From: Solenopsis invicta
Taxonomy: Eukaryota; Arthropoda; Insecta; Hymenoptera; Formicidae
Reading direction: 5' to 3'
DNA: 64,000 nucleotides
Assembly: GCF_016802725.1 (NCBI RefSeq)
Contig: NC_052677.1
Span: forward strand, 18,925,329-18,989,328
Part shown: one piece after another, positions 1-12,029 of the stretch
Position numbering within the stretch: the stretch's first letter is position 1
Layout: every line of letters starts with the position of its first letter
Program-made: the position numbers and the translations under genes
Notes under the pieces: model-generated
What the model was told of the DNA's origin: nothing
What the model saw: the letters and a program-made list of their open reading frames with translations, nothing else
The model's database searches: none

Positions 1-2340
1 TATATACCTTTTCAAGTTCATCAAATTGCGCGCCGAATAAATTTTCGGTCTTGAAACACAGTTGAATAAGTTGAACGAGAATAACAATACGATATTAAAT
101 TGATGATCAATTTAATAATAATGATGCTAACAAGTATCTATTATTCCCTTCCTTCTAAATACAGTAAAAAATTTATTAAAAAATAAATATTGTATTTGCG
201 AAAAATAAATATTGTATTAGATCTCCCAATATATATCTTTATATATTTTTTTCTTAAAAGTATAACTCGAGTTATATTTTTAAGAAAAATAGTATTACTT
301 TTAAATCACTTGTCGAAGATAAGTTTGCGTTTAAGTTAAATATTAATTTTATTAATTAAAGCAAATATAAAAAAATATATTCTTTAAAAAATATGTTTTT
401 TATTTTTTTAAATAGAAACCTCTAATGATTTTTAGTAATTAATTTGCTTAAATATGTTTTATTTGTATAAAATAATAGCAATAATATATCAGTTCCAATG
501 ATTTCAATAGTTTTAACGATATGTATACAATAGCTGCAGTTTGGCCCACTTACACTGTGCTATTCGACTTACTATACAATCAATTCGATTTACGATCAAA
601 GTCTCAAAGCTCTGTCGTGTAAGTAGAGGGAGGATCTGTATATAAATAACAGCAGCGAAGTTGGACAGAAAGTTAGTTTTTCTCAAGATGAAATATTTCT
701 TCTTTTTCGAGCCTCTTCCAAGGATAATACACACATTATGTAACTCCGATGCACACCGTCGCCGTCGTGGATGCGCCCATGCGAAACGCGTCCATTTTCC
801 ATCATCGCGGCGAGATGTGCGTGATGCGCGTATCCACGAGCGCGTACACGAACGCACGGAGCGCGCGGCGCGTGCAAAACCGTGAAATGCGTGGTCGATT
901 TCCACGCGATATTCGCACGGAACACCGCCGCCCGACCGACCGGTTTGACCATCGGTGCTCGATGCACACAGTTCGCTGGTTTCGATTGATTCGGAAGATA
1001 CAGGTCAACACAAAGCGCTGCAACGCGCGCGTTAAGGGGACCCGGCAAGCCGCATTATTTCGCATTCCGCGCCATTAGCCGCGCATAACGGAAAATATAT
1101 AAATCGTAATTGCGCTGGAGCAACCTTTGCCGTGTCCGTCCCTCCTCTTCCGCCCCCCCCCCCCCGCCCTCGTTGAAATTTTGCAAGTCGAAATACGAAT
1201 CGTACCAATTGATTTCGACAGCGCGCGCGTATTCCCGCGAGAGATCCGTCGCGCCACGTAAAAAAAACATGCGTTGGTAGTATAAACTCGCGCCTGTATG
1301 GAAATATCGGATCGTATTTTTAAGCCTGATAAAAGGTATCCCGCATTGACAATAACGGCCAACATTATTAAAATTTCACCGTCGCTCGCCGCGCGCCACC
1401 CCTGAAATTGTATTTATTCGCGGTTATCGCAAATACAGCTTTAAGCTTCGCGAGACCTTTTTTCTCTCCGAACGCAATTACCACGCGCAGTATTAACATT
1501 CTCGTAAATCAGGCATTTAATATCGTGTTCATTATAAAATACAAATGCATAATGGTAACGCGTGATCGATCACGATTTCACTGTATTTATAACCCCGGGA
1601 GAACGATGAACATCTCCGTGATGAAAGATGAGCCAGCGCGAGAGCAGGTTAACATTTATTATAAATTAGCCCCGATAGCGTAGTCGGAGCTACGTTGCTG
1701 TTGCTTCTTGCTTCCCATCCGGTTACTTGTACACGGTAAACTCATCTCGCGGTTATTAAGGAGCGATCGGCGTCTGCGGCGGGCCGAAACTTCCGCGAAA
1801 CTTCTTAACGAGACGTAACAGGGGTCCATTCTTTACTGGCGGCAGCTTCCGAGCGGCCCATCGGTAAATGGCGCAAATGCGCACGTTTATAATTCGCGAG
1901 AACTTGGCGAATAACTAAACAAAGCCGGGCATACACAAAGCTTCCCTCCGCTGAATTACGTGTGTGCGCGTAATTACACGGAAGAACCGTTCTGCTCGCC
2001 GGCCACCTTTTTTCCTCGCGTCGTCCTCGCCAAACAATGGGCGCCATGATATCCGTCGTGGAAAAAAGGGAAGTCATGCGCGTGTGCCACCATGTGATAT
2101 CGGGAATTTGCGATGTTATGCGTCGCAAATTGTCATGGGAGGGCTGATACTGCCGGCGACAAAATTCAATTTACACGGCCGCGTCGCATATGTTTTTTCC
2201 TCCTTCGCGAGTAGCTGTCCAAAGCGTTCGCGAGGCAACACTATTGTAAGATTCTTTAATGTGATTCATTTATACATTCAGAATCGGCAGAAAATAAGGA
2301 CGAGAATCAATTAAAATTATTAAGGGGTCATATACTTTCC
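1..2340. other. Gene-free stretch: AT-rich DNA, then CpG-rich patches
   Basis: No recognisable gene. Bases 1-690 are AT-rich. From about 690 to 1,400 and from 1,540 to 2,250 the sequence is rich in CpG and GCGC. Open frames here lack domain signatures and overlap on both strands, as expected of GC-rich non-coding DNA. A 13-base C run lies at 1,153-1,165. It could be intergenic or part of a long intron of a gene outside the window. Confidence 0.5.
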
Positions 2341-2563
2341 GACGCTGAAAAATTATCGATTTTTGAGAATTTTTTCAGAAAGGATGATAAGTAAATTTAA
2401 TATCTACGAAAAGCATATGTGTAATTAATTATTAGTGTATAAAAGAATTATTTTTACGTATTAAGATAAACTTTTATTGAAGCTGCTCTCGGGCCGACCA
2501 AATTTATTATTTTTTAAATAGAATTTTTACATTGCACTATTACTGATTTGTGCAATTTACTAC

Positions 2564-2681
2564 GCTGCGTTCCAACATACACTGTCAGTACTAAAAAAAA
2601 CTACAGTTCACGTATATTACGTATATTATAGTTCAATATACTATAGATTTTCATTACTGATAGTGAATTTCGAAACGTAAC
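2564..2681. repeat. Palindromic MITE, family ggctgcgttcc (copy 1)
   Basis: The left arm begins ctgcgttcc and the right arm ends ttcgaaacgtaac. The inner arms share the motif actatagattttca with the copies at 42,817-42,915 and 10,709-10,768. The element is internally palindromic and non-coding, so it is interpreted as a non-autonomous DNA transposon remnant. Confidence 0.6.
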
Positions 2682-4214
2682 ACTCGTTGTTATTACTTGG
2701 AAAAATTTTCTTGTTAGAATAAATGGTAACTTGGAAGTTAAATACAAGAACAATACTTTATTCTCGTTATTGTTCTTGGATTCATGGAACTTGATTCGTT
2801 CACATTATCTTAGGTAATTTGAAAAAGATAATATTGTGCTTGTTTTCTCTAAAATAGAAATAAAGATAATGTACATTAAAATAATCGGGATAAAAATAAG
2901 ATAAATCTATTTCATTATCTAGACTGATTTGATAAACAACGACAAATACTAGTATTAAAGAATCTCACAACAGTTACAAAGTTGCTTTTTGTGCTGAACG
3001 CAGTCATTTCTCGTAATGACAATAGAAATTACGTACATGTAATGAAATAACCGTCGCGGGATTAAAAGATCTTACGGAGTGTGTGTAGCTCGAATAGCGA
3101 TCGAGCGAGATTACGTTTTGCGTCATTGATATCGCGATAAAATAAAAGAAAGAAACCTCGCGAATGTGACGTTTGTGAGAGCGAGACTGGGCTACCTGAC
3201 ATTTCCGCGACGTGTCGAGACTTCTCTAGAGCTCCAGAGAAGAAAGTTTTTTCCCCGCGGGCATCAGGGACGTCCGTGTTATCACCTGCCAATTTATCGC
3301 GCTAAAGCGGTGACCTCTGCCTGCTCATCACTTTTTTTTTCCCAGGCGCCCGTGCAAACTGTCGCAATAAAACGGCTCGTAAACCCGGCGCGAATATCCG
3401 TCGTTGGCTTGTCGGGCTCTTCACGGGGATTTTCTGTTGTCCGTTACATACACGGATAACGCAACGGGCGCCGGCAACACCGCTTTGCAAATATTCGTCG
3501 TAAATATAATTCTCGCGAACGTAAGCACGGATCGTAATAGAATCCAAATTAATTGTAATCGCTTCTTTACGAATTTAAATCTTCAATTCTTTGTAACAGA
3601 ATGTTGAATCGCTTAATATTTCCTAAAAGCCGTAAAATCTGATTTCCATTTCTGCCAATCAATGCAATATTCAAAGTTCAAACCAAGCTTAAGATGTATA
3701 ACTACCTTGATTGGCGGAAGCAAATTTGTAATTTTGGATTAACCTTGGAAATACATTGTGAAAAATGTTTCTCAGTTTATTTCGTAAATCTACTCATTTA
3801 CTCACAAGATCTATTCATTTTTAAGATGCAACAATTGCTTTGTCTAATTCTGTTGAACAAGGCGGTAATCTTTGTAAATTTAGCGAGCGTTAACAGGATG
3901 TTCACTAAAAATTTATAAATCTATTCCCTGAAAATTCTAGGATTTTCCAGGAATTTTTATCAAAATTCTATCAAAATTTTCATCAAAACTATTACGTTCC
4001 GTTAGGTTATACACTTTCCTTTCATTCTGCGCAGGATATTTATAAAGCATTGAAATATATAAATAAGAAAATTGACTTCTGACTCACCGATTTGATGCAC
4101 AACGGACAGAGTTCATCAGCCACCAAGCTGCGGTGATTACTGTAACACACAAACACAAGATTTAAAAATTAAAACCCGCTTAAAAATGATTAATATTTCA
4201 AAAGCTAATTCTTA

Positions 4215-4340
4215 TACCCAAAGAAAGGTTTCTTTGAGTCAAAAAATATTTGTTTGACTCAAAGAAATTCGTACACTGCTATACGGTTAAAGAAACAGTT
4301 TGGTTGTGCAATGCAATTTTTTTTTTATAAAAGAAATATA
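4215..4340 (+). repeat. Dispersed repeat with motif tttctttgagtc (copy 1)
   Basis: The segment starts tacccaaagaaaggtttctt, contains two inverted gactcaaagaaa motifs, and runs to ttggttgtgcaatgc. The same blocks appear in opposite orientation at about 9,285-9,440. Probably fragments of one transposon family. Confidence 0.45.
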
Positions 4341-7070
4341 TTATTAAAACCAGAACAACTAAATTATTTTTTATATTTCTGTCAATACTTCCTTTTGTCG
4401 ATTATTCGCACACATAGGAACATCTGTAACGCGCCATTGAAATTGGTGGTTACACGATTGAAACGTTCGATGTTTATGTTTATGTTGATTAAACTATTTT
4501 TGTAACTAACACTTCGATTTAGCTTATATCCGTTTTATGATTTTATTGAGTTTCTCGAGGGCACAGATTTTTATATATTTAGTAATTTGTAATTTTTAGA
4601 AATTTTAAAATTTTTTCAATTTATTAACTCATTTTTAAAAGTTTTCCTTACTAATCAAGAGACGGGAAAGGTCATTGACATCCTTAAAGATCAAAGTTGA
4701 AATATCAAAGTTGAAAATCATTTGAAACTGGCTATGTGAAGGACAAGATTTATCCAACTTTAATTAGCTTCAGCGTTTAACAATTATTTCGTCACCGATT
4801 TCGTATCTCACAGCAAACTTTTTTCATATCTAACGGCTACAAAGAATCTCTCACTGAAACACGACAGGACGTGTTCGCGCGAAAAGTGTATTCGGTAAAG
4901 GGAGAGCGTTTACGATGTCTAGTGCATACGCAGGGCTAGAGAGACATCTGCCAAAGGAGATAAATTCAGACGTATGCGAATCCGGTTAGCAGCGCGAATC
5001 AGCAGGGTGCATAAGCGGACAAAGAGCGCGGAAGGGCATAGCGTAATGCGATAGAAGCGGCATCGCAGGACACGTAGGTATGTATGTGCAGGAAGCGACA
5101 CTACGATAAGAGGTCGCGGAAACAGCAGGAGTGATAGAGACGGCGAAGACCGATGAATTCCAAGTGCGAGCGCACGATGTGGAGGAACAAAAAATGCTGG
5201 AGCGCAAGAAGGATCGACGAAGGGATCGGGAAGGGACAAGAAATCCCGTGTCCTATATCTATACACGCGGCCCCGTGAAAAATGGGACGGGTTTGCGATA
5301 GCCGCTGTTTTTAACCACCTGATAGAGAAAATTTTCATCGTAAAACGATTCGCGTTTTGTGTATCCGGACGAAAAAAAGAAAAAAACAGGTAAATCTTAT
5401 TAAGAATAAAGTTAATTACGAAGTTTCGTGAGTGTTCTCGTAGATCGTGCTCGAGGCGCGTATTCCCTACTTAAGATGTTGGCGGCTAAAGGAGGAAAAT
5501 TTAATGCCTTAAATTTAACTCGGTGACATCGACAAAAAATTGAGTAGACGGAAAATGCGAATTCGCTTTTTGATGGTATCAATAAGTCTAAGTCTTGTCA
5601 CGTAGGCGTTTCAGTCTTGGCGGAAGAGATACTTTTCAGCTTGTATTTCGCATCACACGATTCGTTCATAGTTACCTTGTGATTAATCTTATCTTTTAAT
5701 TTTACTGCGCCGAATACGCTCATGTCTTTCAACTGAATTTGATTCCCTTCGTCGGAAGATCAAAAATACTAAAATTCAAGACATTAGTATTTTTTTATCT
5801 TTTAACTAAAACTAAAAGTTAAATAATTTGTTTAATTAAAACTGGAAAAAAACCAAATAATTATCGGATCTGATATGCCGAATCAACGTCCGGTAAATCC
5901 CCTCGAGACCTGAATTGGGCCTAATCCGATGCAAACTAAATTCGGCATACCGGACTAAATTTCTACTCGGGCGTATTTTAATTTTATTATTATTAGGTGG
6001 GCAAAATGCTTCGATTGTCTAGCAAATTCCCCTTCTGTTTTGGAATTCCCCAACGAATGATTCACCTCGCGATTTTTCGACTGGCTCGTACCTCAATCCG
6101 ATCCTGTTTGTACGTGCGATAGAACATATATCCTCGCGGCCGAGCATTGAAAAATTGCAGTCGTCAATCTGCAGCCGTGTGAATTTTTCGAAAGAAATCA
6201 AACGTCGTCCGTGGCAGACTGACTCGTACGGCGCGCGAGCGGAATACTAATTCCAAATGAAACAACCAGTCTAAACTGGCGCCGTTCAGACTACTGATTT
6301 CCTGAATATTGAAGCAATCAATAGAATGCAAATACTCCATCGCGTAGGAAAGTGAGACGACGAAACGTACGGGATAAATTTATGGGACTACTACTTAGCG
6401 CTTGAAAGAAATTGCGAGATCGTCTCCGTCACCGATCGCATTAGCGATTCCCGTTTAACATCGATTCCATTCCGACGGCGCGGGCGTTAAACGATTCTTT
6501 TTGTGTAATTTCCGCAAATTGGCATTAAGCGAGCCTGTTAATCCACGAAAATAATCCTCCGCGCGCGGGGAAGGTTCGCTCTGACGGGGTGACAAATCGC
6601 GGTGTCCCGGAACTAATCACCGGCCGCCGGGATTCTAATGGGATCAGATTAATTATGACATTTAGCGTCTTGTTCGCGCTAGGAGAATAGGGATGGGGAA
6701 AGAAAGCCGGGCGGTGGATGGCGCGGCTTCCTTTCCCCACGGGCCTTCCTTGAGCGAAACGTAGTCCCACCCGGTGACGAATGTAAGGCAAATAAGATAG
6801 GCGGAAGGAGAGAATGGTGGAAGTTTAATGCCCGGCTTCTTGGCAGTCGAAATAAATTAAACACGGTCTTATACAGCTCGGTTCTGCACCGCTCGGTACT
6901 TTGGCTAGCTGCTCTGCTGGCTGCCGTCTAGGTATCCCGAATTTCGTCTTCGTCTCTGTGGATATTTATTTAACGTCCCTCGCCCGGGCTGCCTTCGCCC
7001 AACGCCTTCGCCTCTCTCGCGGCTTCCGACGCCTTTGTAAATTAATAAGAGCGGACAAACACGCAAAGGT

Positions 7071-7137
7071 AGAAAGGAAGGAAGAAAGGAAGGAAGGAAG
7101 GAAGGAAGAAAGGGAGGGAGGAAGGAAGGAAGGAAGG
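7071..7137 (+). repeat. (GGAA)n polypurine microsatellite
   Basis: About 67 bases of pure A/G made of GGAA, GAAA and GGGA units. It causes long low-complexity open frames on both strands that should not be read as genes. Confidence 0.9.
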
Positions 7138-8715
7138 CGAGAGGCTCGGTTCCCTCGCCGCGGACTTTCGCACAAGGATTAACGAGGAAAACGAAGCTAA
7201 GCGCATCTTCTCTCGCTCGCAAAAGAAAAAAAAAAATCTACGTGCAAACATCTCGCGGAGGTGCGACCTTTAAGGTCACCTTCATTTATTCACAGCTGAG
7301 CTCCCAGCCGTCGCCGCGCGCCGTCGCGTCGCACCGCGGAAAAGAGAATTTCGTCCTTGCTCGCACGCGCGAAAAGGGAATCCGCTGATAAATATTAGCT
7401 ATCACGAGATGCGATTCGAATATATTTACGAAAATTCCTCTAGAAGCATCCTAGGGCTACGATAACGTAGACTAAATCTGGCGAGAAACTACACGCGAAT
7501 ATTAACGTGCAAACAAGCTTTTTTCAAAACAAATCTGCAAATCTTTAAATACATTCGCGCAACATGAGAATTTTCTCCCCAAATCCGCGGCAGACTTCTC
7601 CCCTGTCTTTCTTCGTCTTCGTCAACTTCTCGACGTGCTAAAAGGGTTAAATCTGGTATTCTCCTTCGCCCGCAATTTCCCGAGCGCGAATTGAGGATTT
7701 CGAGACGTTACTCGGGGTGGCGCGCGTTACTCGAACTGTATGATTAAATTCCCAAAAGCAGCGGGGGTGCTTCTCGCGTACCGTCGCGACGATTCAGCGT
7801 CTCCTCTAAGAGACGCAGACACAGTATACGACACGGAGAGAAGACCTCTGTGGTTGGGTGGCTGCTCGTATAGGTGTAAAAGCAGCCTTGAAGATGCGCC
7901 GAACGTAACTACCCTAATCCTCGAGAAGTCGATGCGTCGTCGGGGTTAACGAAGCACCCCATACAACGGATGCCGTAAATCGAGTTAGCTACCGTTCCGG
8001 TATAATTTCTCAATTTCGTCATTAGGGCAAGATCGCGGCGCGCCACTTCGTCGTCTAATCAGGCTAGTTTCCGACTTGCCTGCCGAATCATCGGATAAAA
8101 TAATTGCGACCGATATGAGTGCCGGCTGGCTCCCGTCCGTCATTACCAACTTCGTTCCTTGGATGAATTAACGAGTGAGGCATCGCTATCGAGCAATTTG
8201 ATAAAATACCATGTGTATGCGTCCACTCCACTCCTCGATTGCCATTGCAAATTCGTAAGAGGTAATTTGTTTGAAGAAAATCACAAAATTTCCTCGAGCG
8301 TATAATTGAAACAGACTCCTACGAACTAAATAGACGATTGGAAATGTAGAGCCAGTGCTAGCCGCAATGTGTACTGTGGGGATGCATGTACTCCTTACAC
8401 GTAGCCACGAATACGTGTAAAGCATAGGGAGAGAGATGCTCGACAACAAATATTTAAACGCATGCAGAAGCAATGATTACACGATGACAAGAGGTGTAGT
8501 CTCTTGACGCGTGATTGCAGTAGTTCCAAATCAACATCTTTGCGATGCGCCGACGGAGATGATATTTTTAAAGAATATATTGAGAGCGTTCACGCAAACA
8601 GAAATTTGGGTACAAAGATTCGTAGAATCTCGCGAATGATCCACGAATTAATTACGCGCGTCTCACGCCTGTGCGTTTTCTGAAGAAAAAGAATATGTTG
8701 AGAAAAAAGAATATA

Positions 8716-8851
8716 CTGAGAAAAAAAGTTATTAACTTGATTACAATTTTTCAGTTCAACTATTTATATATTTAATTTAAATACGTAAATGCTTACTGAA
8801 AATATTCAATCAAGTTGAAAAATTTAATCGAGTTAAGAACTTTTTTCTCAG
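8716..8851. repeat. Hairpin MITE with CTGAGAAAAAAAGTT ends
   Basis: The left terminus ctgagaaaaaaagttattaa is matched by the right terminus ending aacttttttctcag. The ends form an inverted repeat of about 25 bp around a non-coding AT-rich core of about 85 bp. Confidence 0.6.
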
Positions 8852-9284
8852 CGTATTATAACTGAAGTATTTATCTTAATATATCTTTAATATGATAAAT
8901 TAATAATTAACGTTAATAGTGACATGGTACAATTGAGTATTCAAATAAATATTCCAATTATAAAAATTTATGAATATGAAGAATATTTATCAATTCTTAT
9001 TAAAATAATACTATTTTATACTGCTCTAACATTTTCTCACACATCCAAAGTTTAAATGATGAAATGAAATCATTTCTTTAACTTTTTTTTTAAGTAAAAA
9101 TGTCTTAGAGAAAAATAAAAATTTATTTGATTTCGAGAAATGACGTTATTAGTCTTTTTTAAAGTAAATAAATTATTTGTTTAATTTAAACAATTAATTT
9201 TTTAATTCAATGGCAGAACTATATAACAAAAAAATTCAGTTCACTTGATTTGAAAAATATATTTCTTTCATTTAAGAAAAAAGA

Positions 9285-9440
9285 TTTGCGTTGCACAATC
9301 AAACTATTTTTTTAATTTTAATAAAAGGAAAAACCAAACAATTTCTTCAAATCAAAGAAACTTTTCTATAGCAATACACAAATTTCTTTGATAGAAACAA
9401 ATTTTTTTCGACTCAAAGAAACTTTTCTCTGGGTGCAGTC
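9285..9440 (-). repeat. Dispersed repeat with motif tttctttgagtc (copy 2, inverted)
   Basis: Carries gcgttgcacaatcaaac at its left end and gactcaaagaaacttttctc near its right end. These are the reverse complement of blocks in the 4,215-4,340 segment. Confidence 0.45.
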
Positions 9441-10708
9441 TCTGTTACTTATAATCTTTTTAATATAATGAAGATATTTCTTCATGTTTTGTAATTGAAA
9501 CAAATAGTTACGCATGTGTGTACGCGTGTGAAAGAGAAAGACAGAGAAAGAGAGAGAGAAAAGCGATCATTCTTTTTTTATAGTTTAATTCGTTAGCACG
9601 TAATAATCATTCGTATTTCTCACGCTACGCTCTTTATTCACCGTTTCACAATCGTAAAAATTGCGGATGGTATTCATGCGTTGCAAATGAAGTAACAAGC
9701 GCTCCATCGGAAACCATTTAGGTATCGCTCGAACGACCGCACTTCTCTGAAATACCAAGAATAATAGTCCATCGAAAATCAATTACCGGCCCTAGCGTTC
9801 TCCTCTACAGCGTTTAAAGAATCGCATTCATTATTCTCGGCAAGGATCGCGCGACGAAATTTGATGATCATTCAAATTCTCCCGACACTATCGATCCTAA
9901 GAACGAATGATTGGCGTTGCCACTATAAATTTCATTAAAATCTTTCCCACGTAAATAAAAAAAAAAATAACTACTTCATTCGTCGCTGTTGTACCGAAAA
10001 TTATAATGATAAACGCTAAGCAGATCCTGTGCATTTGTATTCCTCTCGCACTCGAATAGTTTCGTAAAACTGACGCTGCCTTAGTTCGCGAGAATCTGCG
10101 TGTACCAAAAGTCATCGTGTACACGTAGGGATGTTCGGTATACGACCCCTACGCTGAGAGCTCGTATTTCGCTATTTATTACCGTTCTCCATGATGTGTT
10201 TCTGCACGACAAGCAAGCTTTACAATCGCGACTCTTTTCTCCTCTGCCGTTTTTCTTGTCCATGCACGTACGCGAAATGTCAGTAAAGAGGAAGACCGCA
10301 TGGTCTCAGTGTGCGACTACGTGATGGTTAAGTGTTCCACGTGAGCCTTACGAGGCTATCTCCGAAAACAAGCCCCGATACAACCGAGAACACTTGTCAC
10401 GTCTTGGAATCTTTTCGGTGACACGTGTATGTTTATGACAGCAGGGAGATGATAAAAACGGTTTTAAATCGCTCTGAAATCGGGTGAAGTTAACGTACTC
10501 CTGATCCATTATGTACATCGACTGACGCTTCATGGTTACCTCTCGGATAAGTATAAAAAATATTATGGTTGTATGAGATTATTTCGCTGTATTATATTTT
10601 CGTTAACAACGTATTATAACGAATATTTTTTTTTTTTTATATTATACATTTAATCCTACTGTTCTGTTCGAATTTGCTGTACGATCATATCGTCGTTGAA
10701 AAGCTGTA

Positions 10709-10768
10709 GTAAATATAACGTGAACTAAAGGTTTTCAGTTATTTCGCAGTGAATTTCGGAAATGTAGC
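10709..10768. repeat. Half-copy of the ggctgcgttcc MITE
   Basis: The run from cgtgaactaaaggttttcag to tgaatttcggaaatgtagc matches only the right arm of the complete element at 42,817-42,915. The left arm is missing or degraded. Confidence 0.5.
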
Positions 10769-11887
10769 ATAGCCGTCCATTACTACTGCTACTGCTAGCA
10801 CTACAGTAACTTTTTTTTGGTAACTCGGTTTCTAATTAAAATTTTTAAATCGCAATTAATATTTAGAGATAAAAAAGTTTCCTTTCCGAGAATTTAGTTA
10901 TCCTTTCCGACATATAAAAGATATATAAAGATTGAAAATAAAAATAAAAAAGTAAAAAGCGAATAAATGAGATCCCTTATTTTTTTAGTAAAACTAATAT
11001 AATTTATATAATTATTATTGATATAATTATAGAAAACTCATATGATAAATTGTATTAAATTATTCTACTAAAAATAGGCAAAATAATTTTTTTAATATTG
11101 GTCTGTCTTAGTTTTTTTACCTTTATTTTTAATTTTTATATCTTTTATTCTAGATATCCCATCTCATCAAAGATTAAATTTTTAGAAAAAAAATACAATT
11201 CTTTTTATTTCTAAATATCAATTATATCCTACAAATTTTGATTGAGACTGTTATAATTTCAAAGAGGAAAACACGAAGTCTTCTGGAACTTAACAGGTTG
11301 ACGCAGAAAAAAAGTTTTAATAAAATGTTAAAAAACAAAATATATTTTAGATCAAATAGACCCGAACAAAACAGCAGAGTTAAATACTATAATTCAAGCA
11401 CGGCGAATAGAACGTAGGATATATAAATGCTTTGTAGAAAAATTTGCTAAAGTGATAGTGATTAGTGTCAAACGTTTCTTAAAAAAAAAAAAAAAAAAAA
11501 AATGCTTGAAAGAAAAAAGGATTTTGATCTTGTATAAATGCAGAAGAATCTCAGCTTTTTCAGCATACTTTAATTCAAATTGCTACGACATCCTCAAACG
11601 AAGATATCGGCAATCGCATCGGTTCGCGATCCCGCTCGGCGCTGCTCGGCGAGTGATCAGCTGATTGTGGTCACGTGCTATCCAAGAATCCCGACCTATC
11701 CTTACGCGCGCGTTCGTTGACCTACTCTTATGCGTTCTCTTAATGAATGCACCACGAAATCTTCGAAATGTTATAACTACATAAAAAATAATCGTAAAAT
11801 AGTGAAACAAAAATAAACTATCTTGATTATTTAATCTGTATATATATATATCTATGCGGTTTCGCTGAATATCTAGGAATTCAGCTA

Positions 11888-12029
11888 CTCTCTAAAATCT
11901 TTGAAGTGGAATCCCACTCTAAAAGTGTGAAAATCCTGCCAGTCTTGACAAAGAGTGGCAGAATTTTCACACTTTTAGAGTGGAATTCCACTCTTTTAGA
12001 TGAAATTCCACTCCAAAAAATTTAGAGAG
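11888..12029. repeat. TA-flanked hairpin MITE with CTCTCTAAA ends
   Basis: Outer ends ctctctaaa and tttagagag are each flanked by TA, a likely Tc1/mariner-type target duplication. Inside, arms 11,906-11,941 and 11,956-11,991 are reverse complements at about 34 of 36 positions around a 14-base loop. No coding capacity. Confidence 0.75.

Larger units (their letters stand above)
2690..8690. other. Gene-free stretch with alternating CpG-rich and AT-rich blocks
   Basis: No supported gene. CpG-rich blocks lie near 3,050-3,560, 4,860-5,530 and 6,400-8,170, with AT-rich DNA between them. A short inverted repeat around atgccgaat/attcggcat lies at about 5,870-5,960. The longest open frame (4,919-5,338, minus) has low-complexity Arg/Ser/Leu composition and no domain, so it was not called. 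Confidence 0.45.
8852..11885. other. AT-rich gene-free stretch
   Basis: No supported gene. Holds a dispersed repeat (9,285-9,440), a half-copy of the ggctgcgttcc MITE (10,709-10,768), an A-run near 11,480-11,502 and AT-rich simple sequence. Open frames are short and lack signatures. Confidence 0.5.

Noticed and set aside
4919..5338. 139-residue open frame on the minus strand
   Set aside because: Low-complexity Arg/Leu/Ser composition, no domain, and overlapping frames in the same CpG-rich block; typical of GC-rich non-coding DNA.
6905..7251. Several overlapping frames through the GGAA tract
   Set aside because: They are translations of a polypurine microsatellite (SFLPSFLP or KEERKE repeats).
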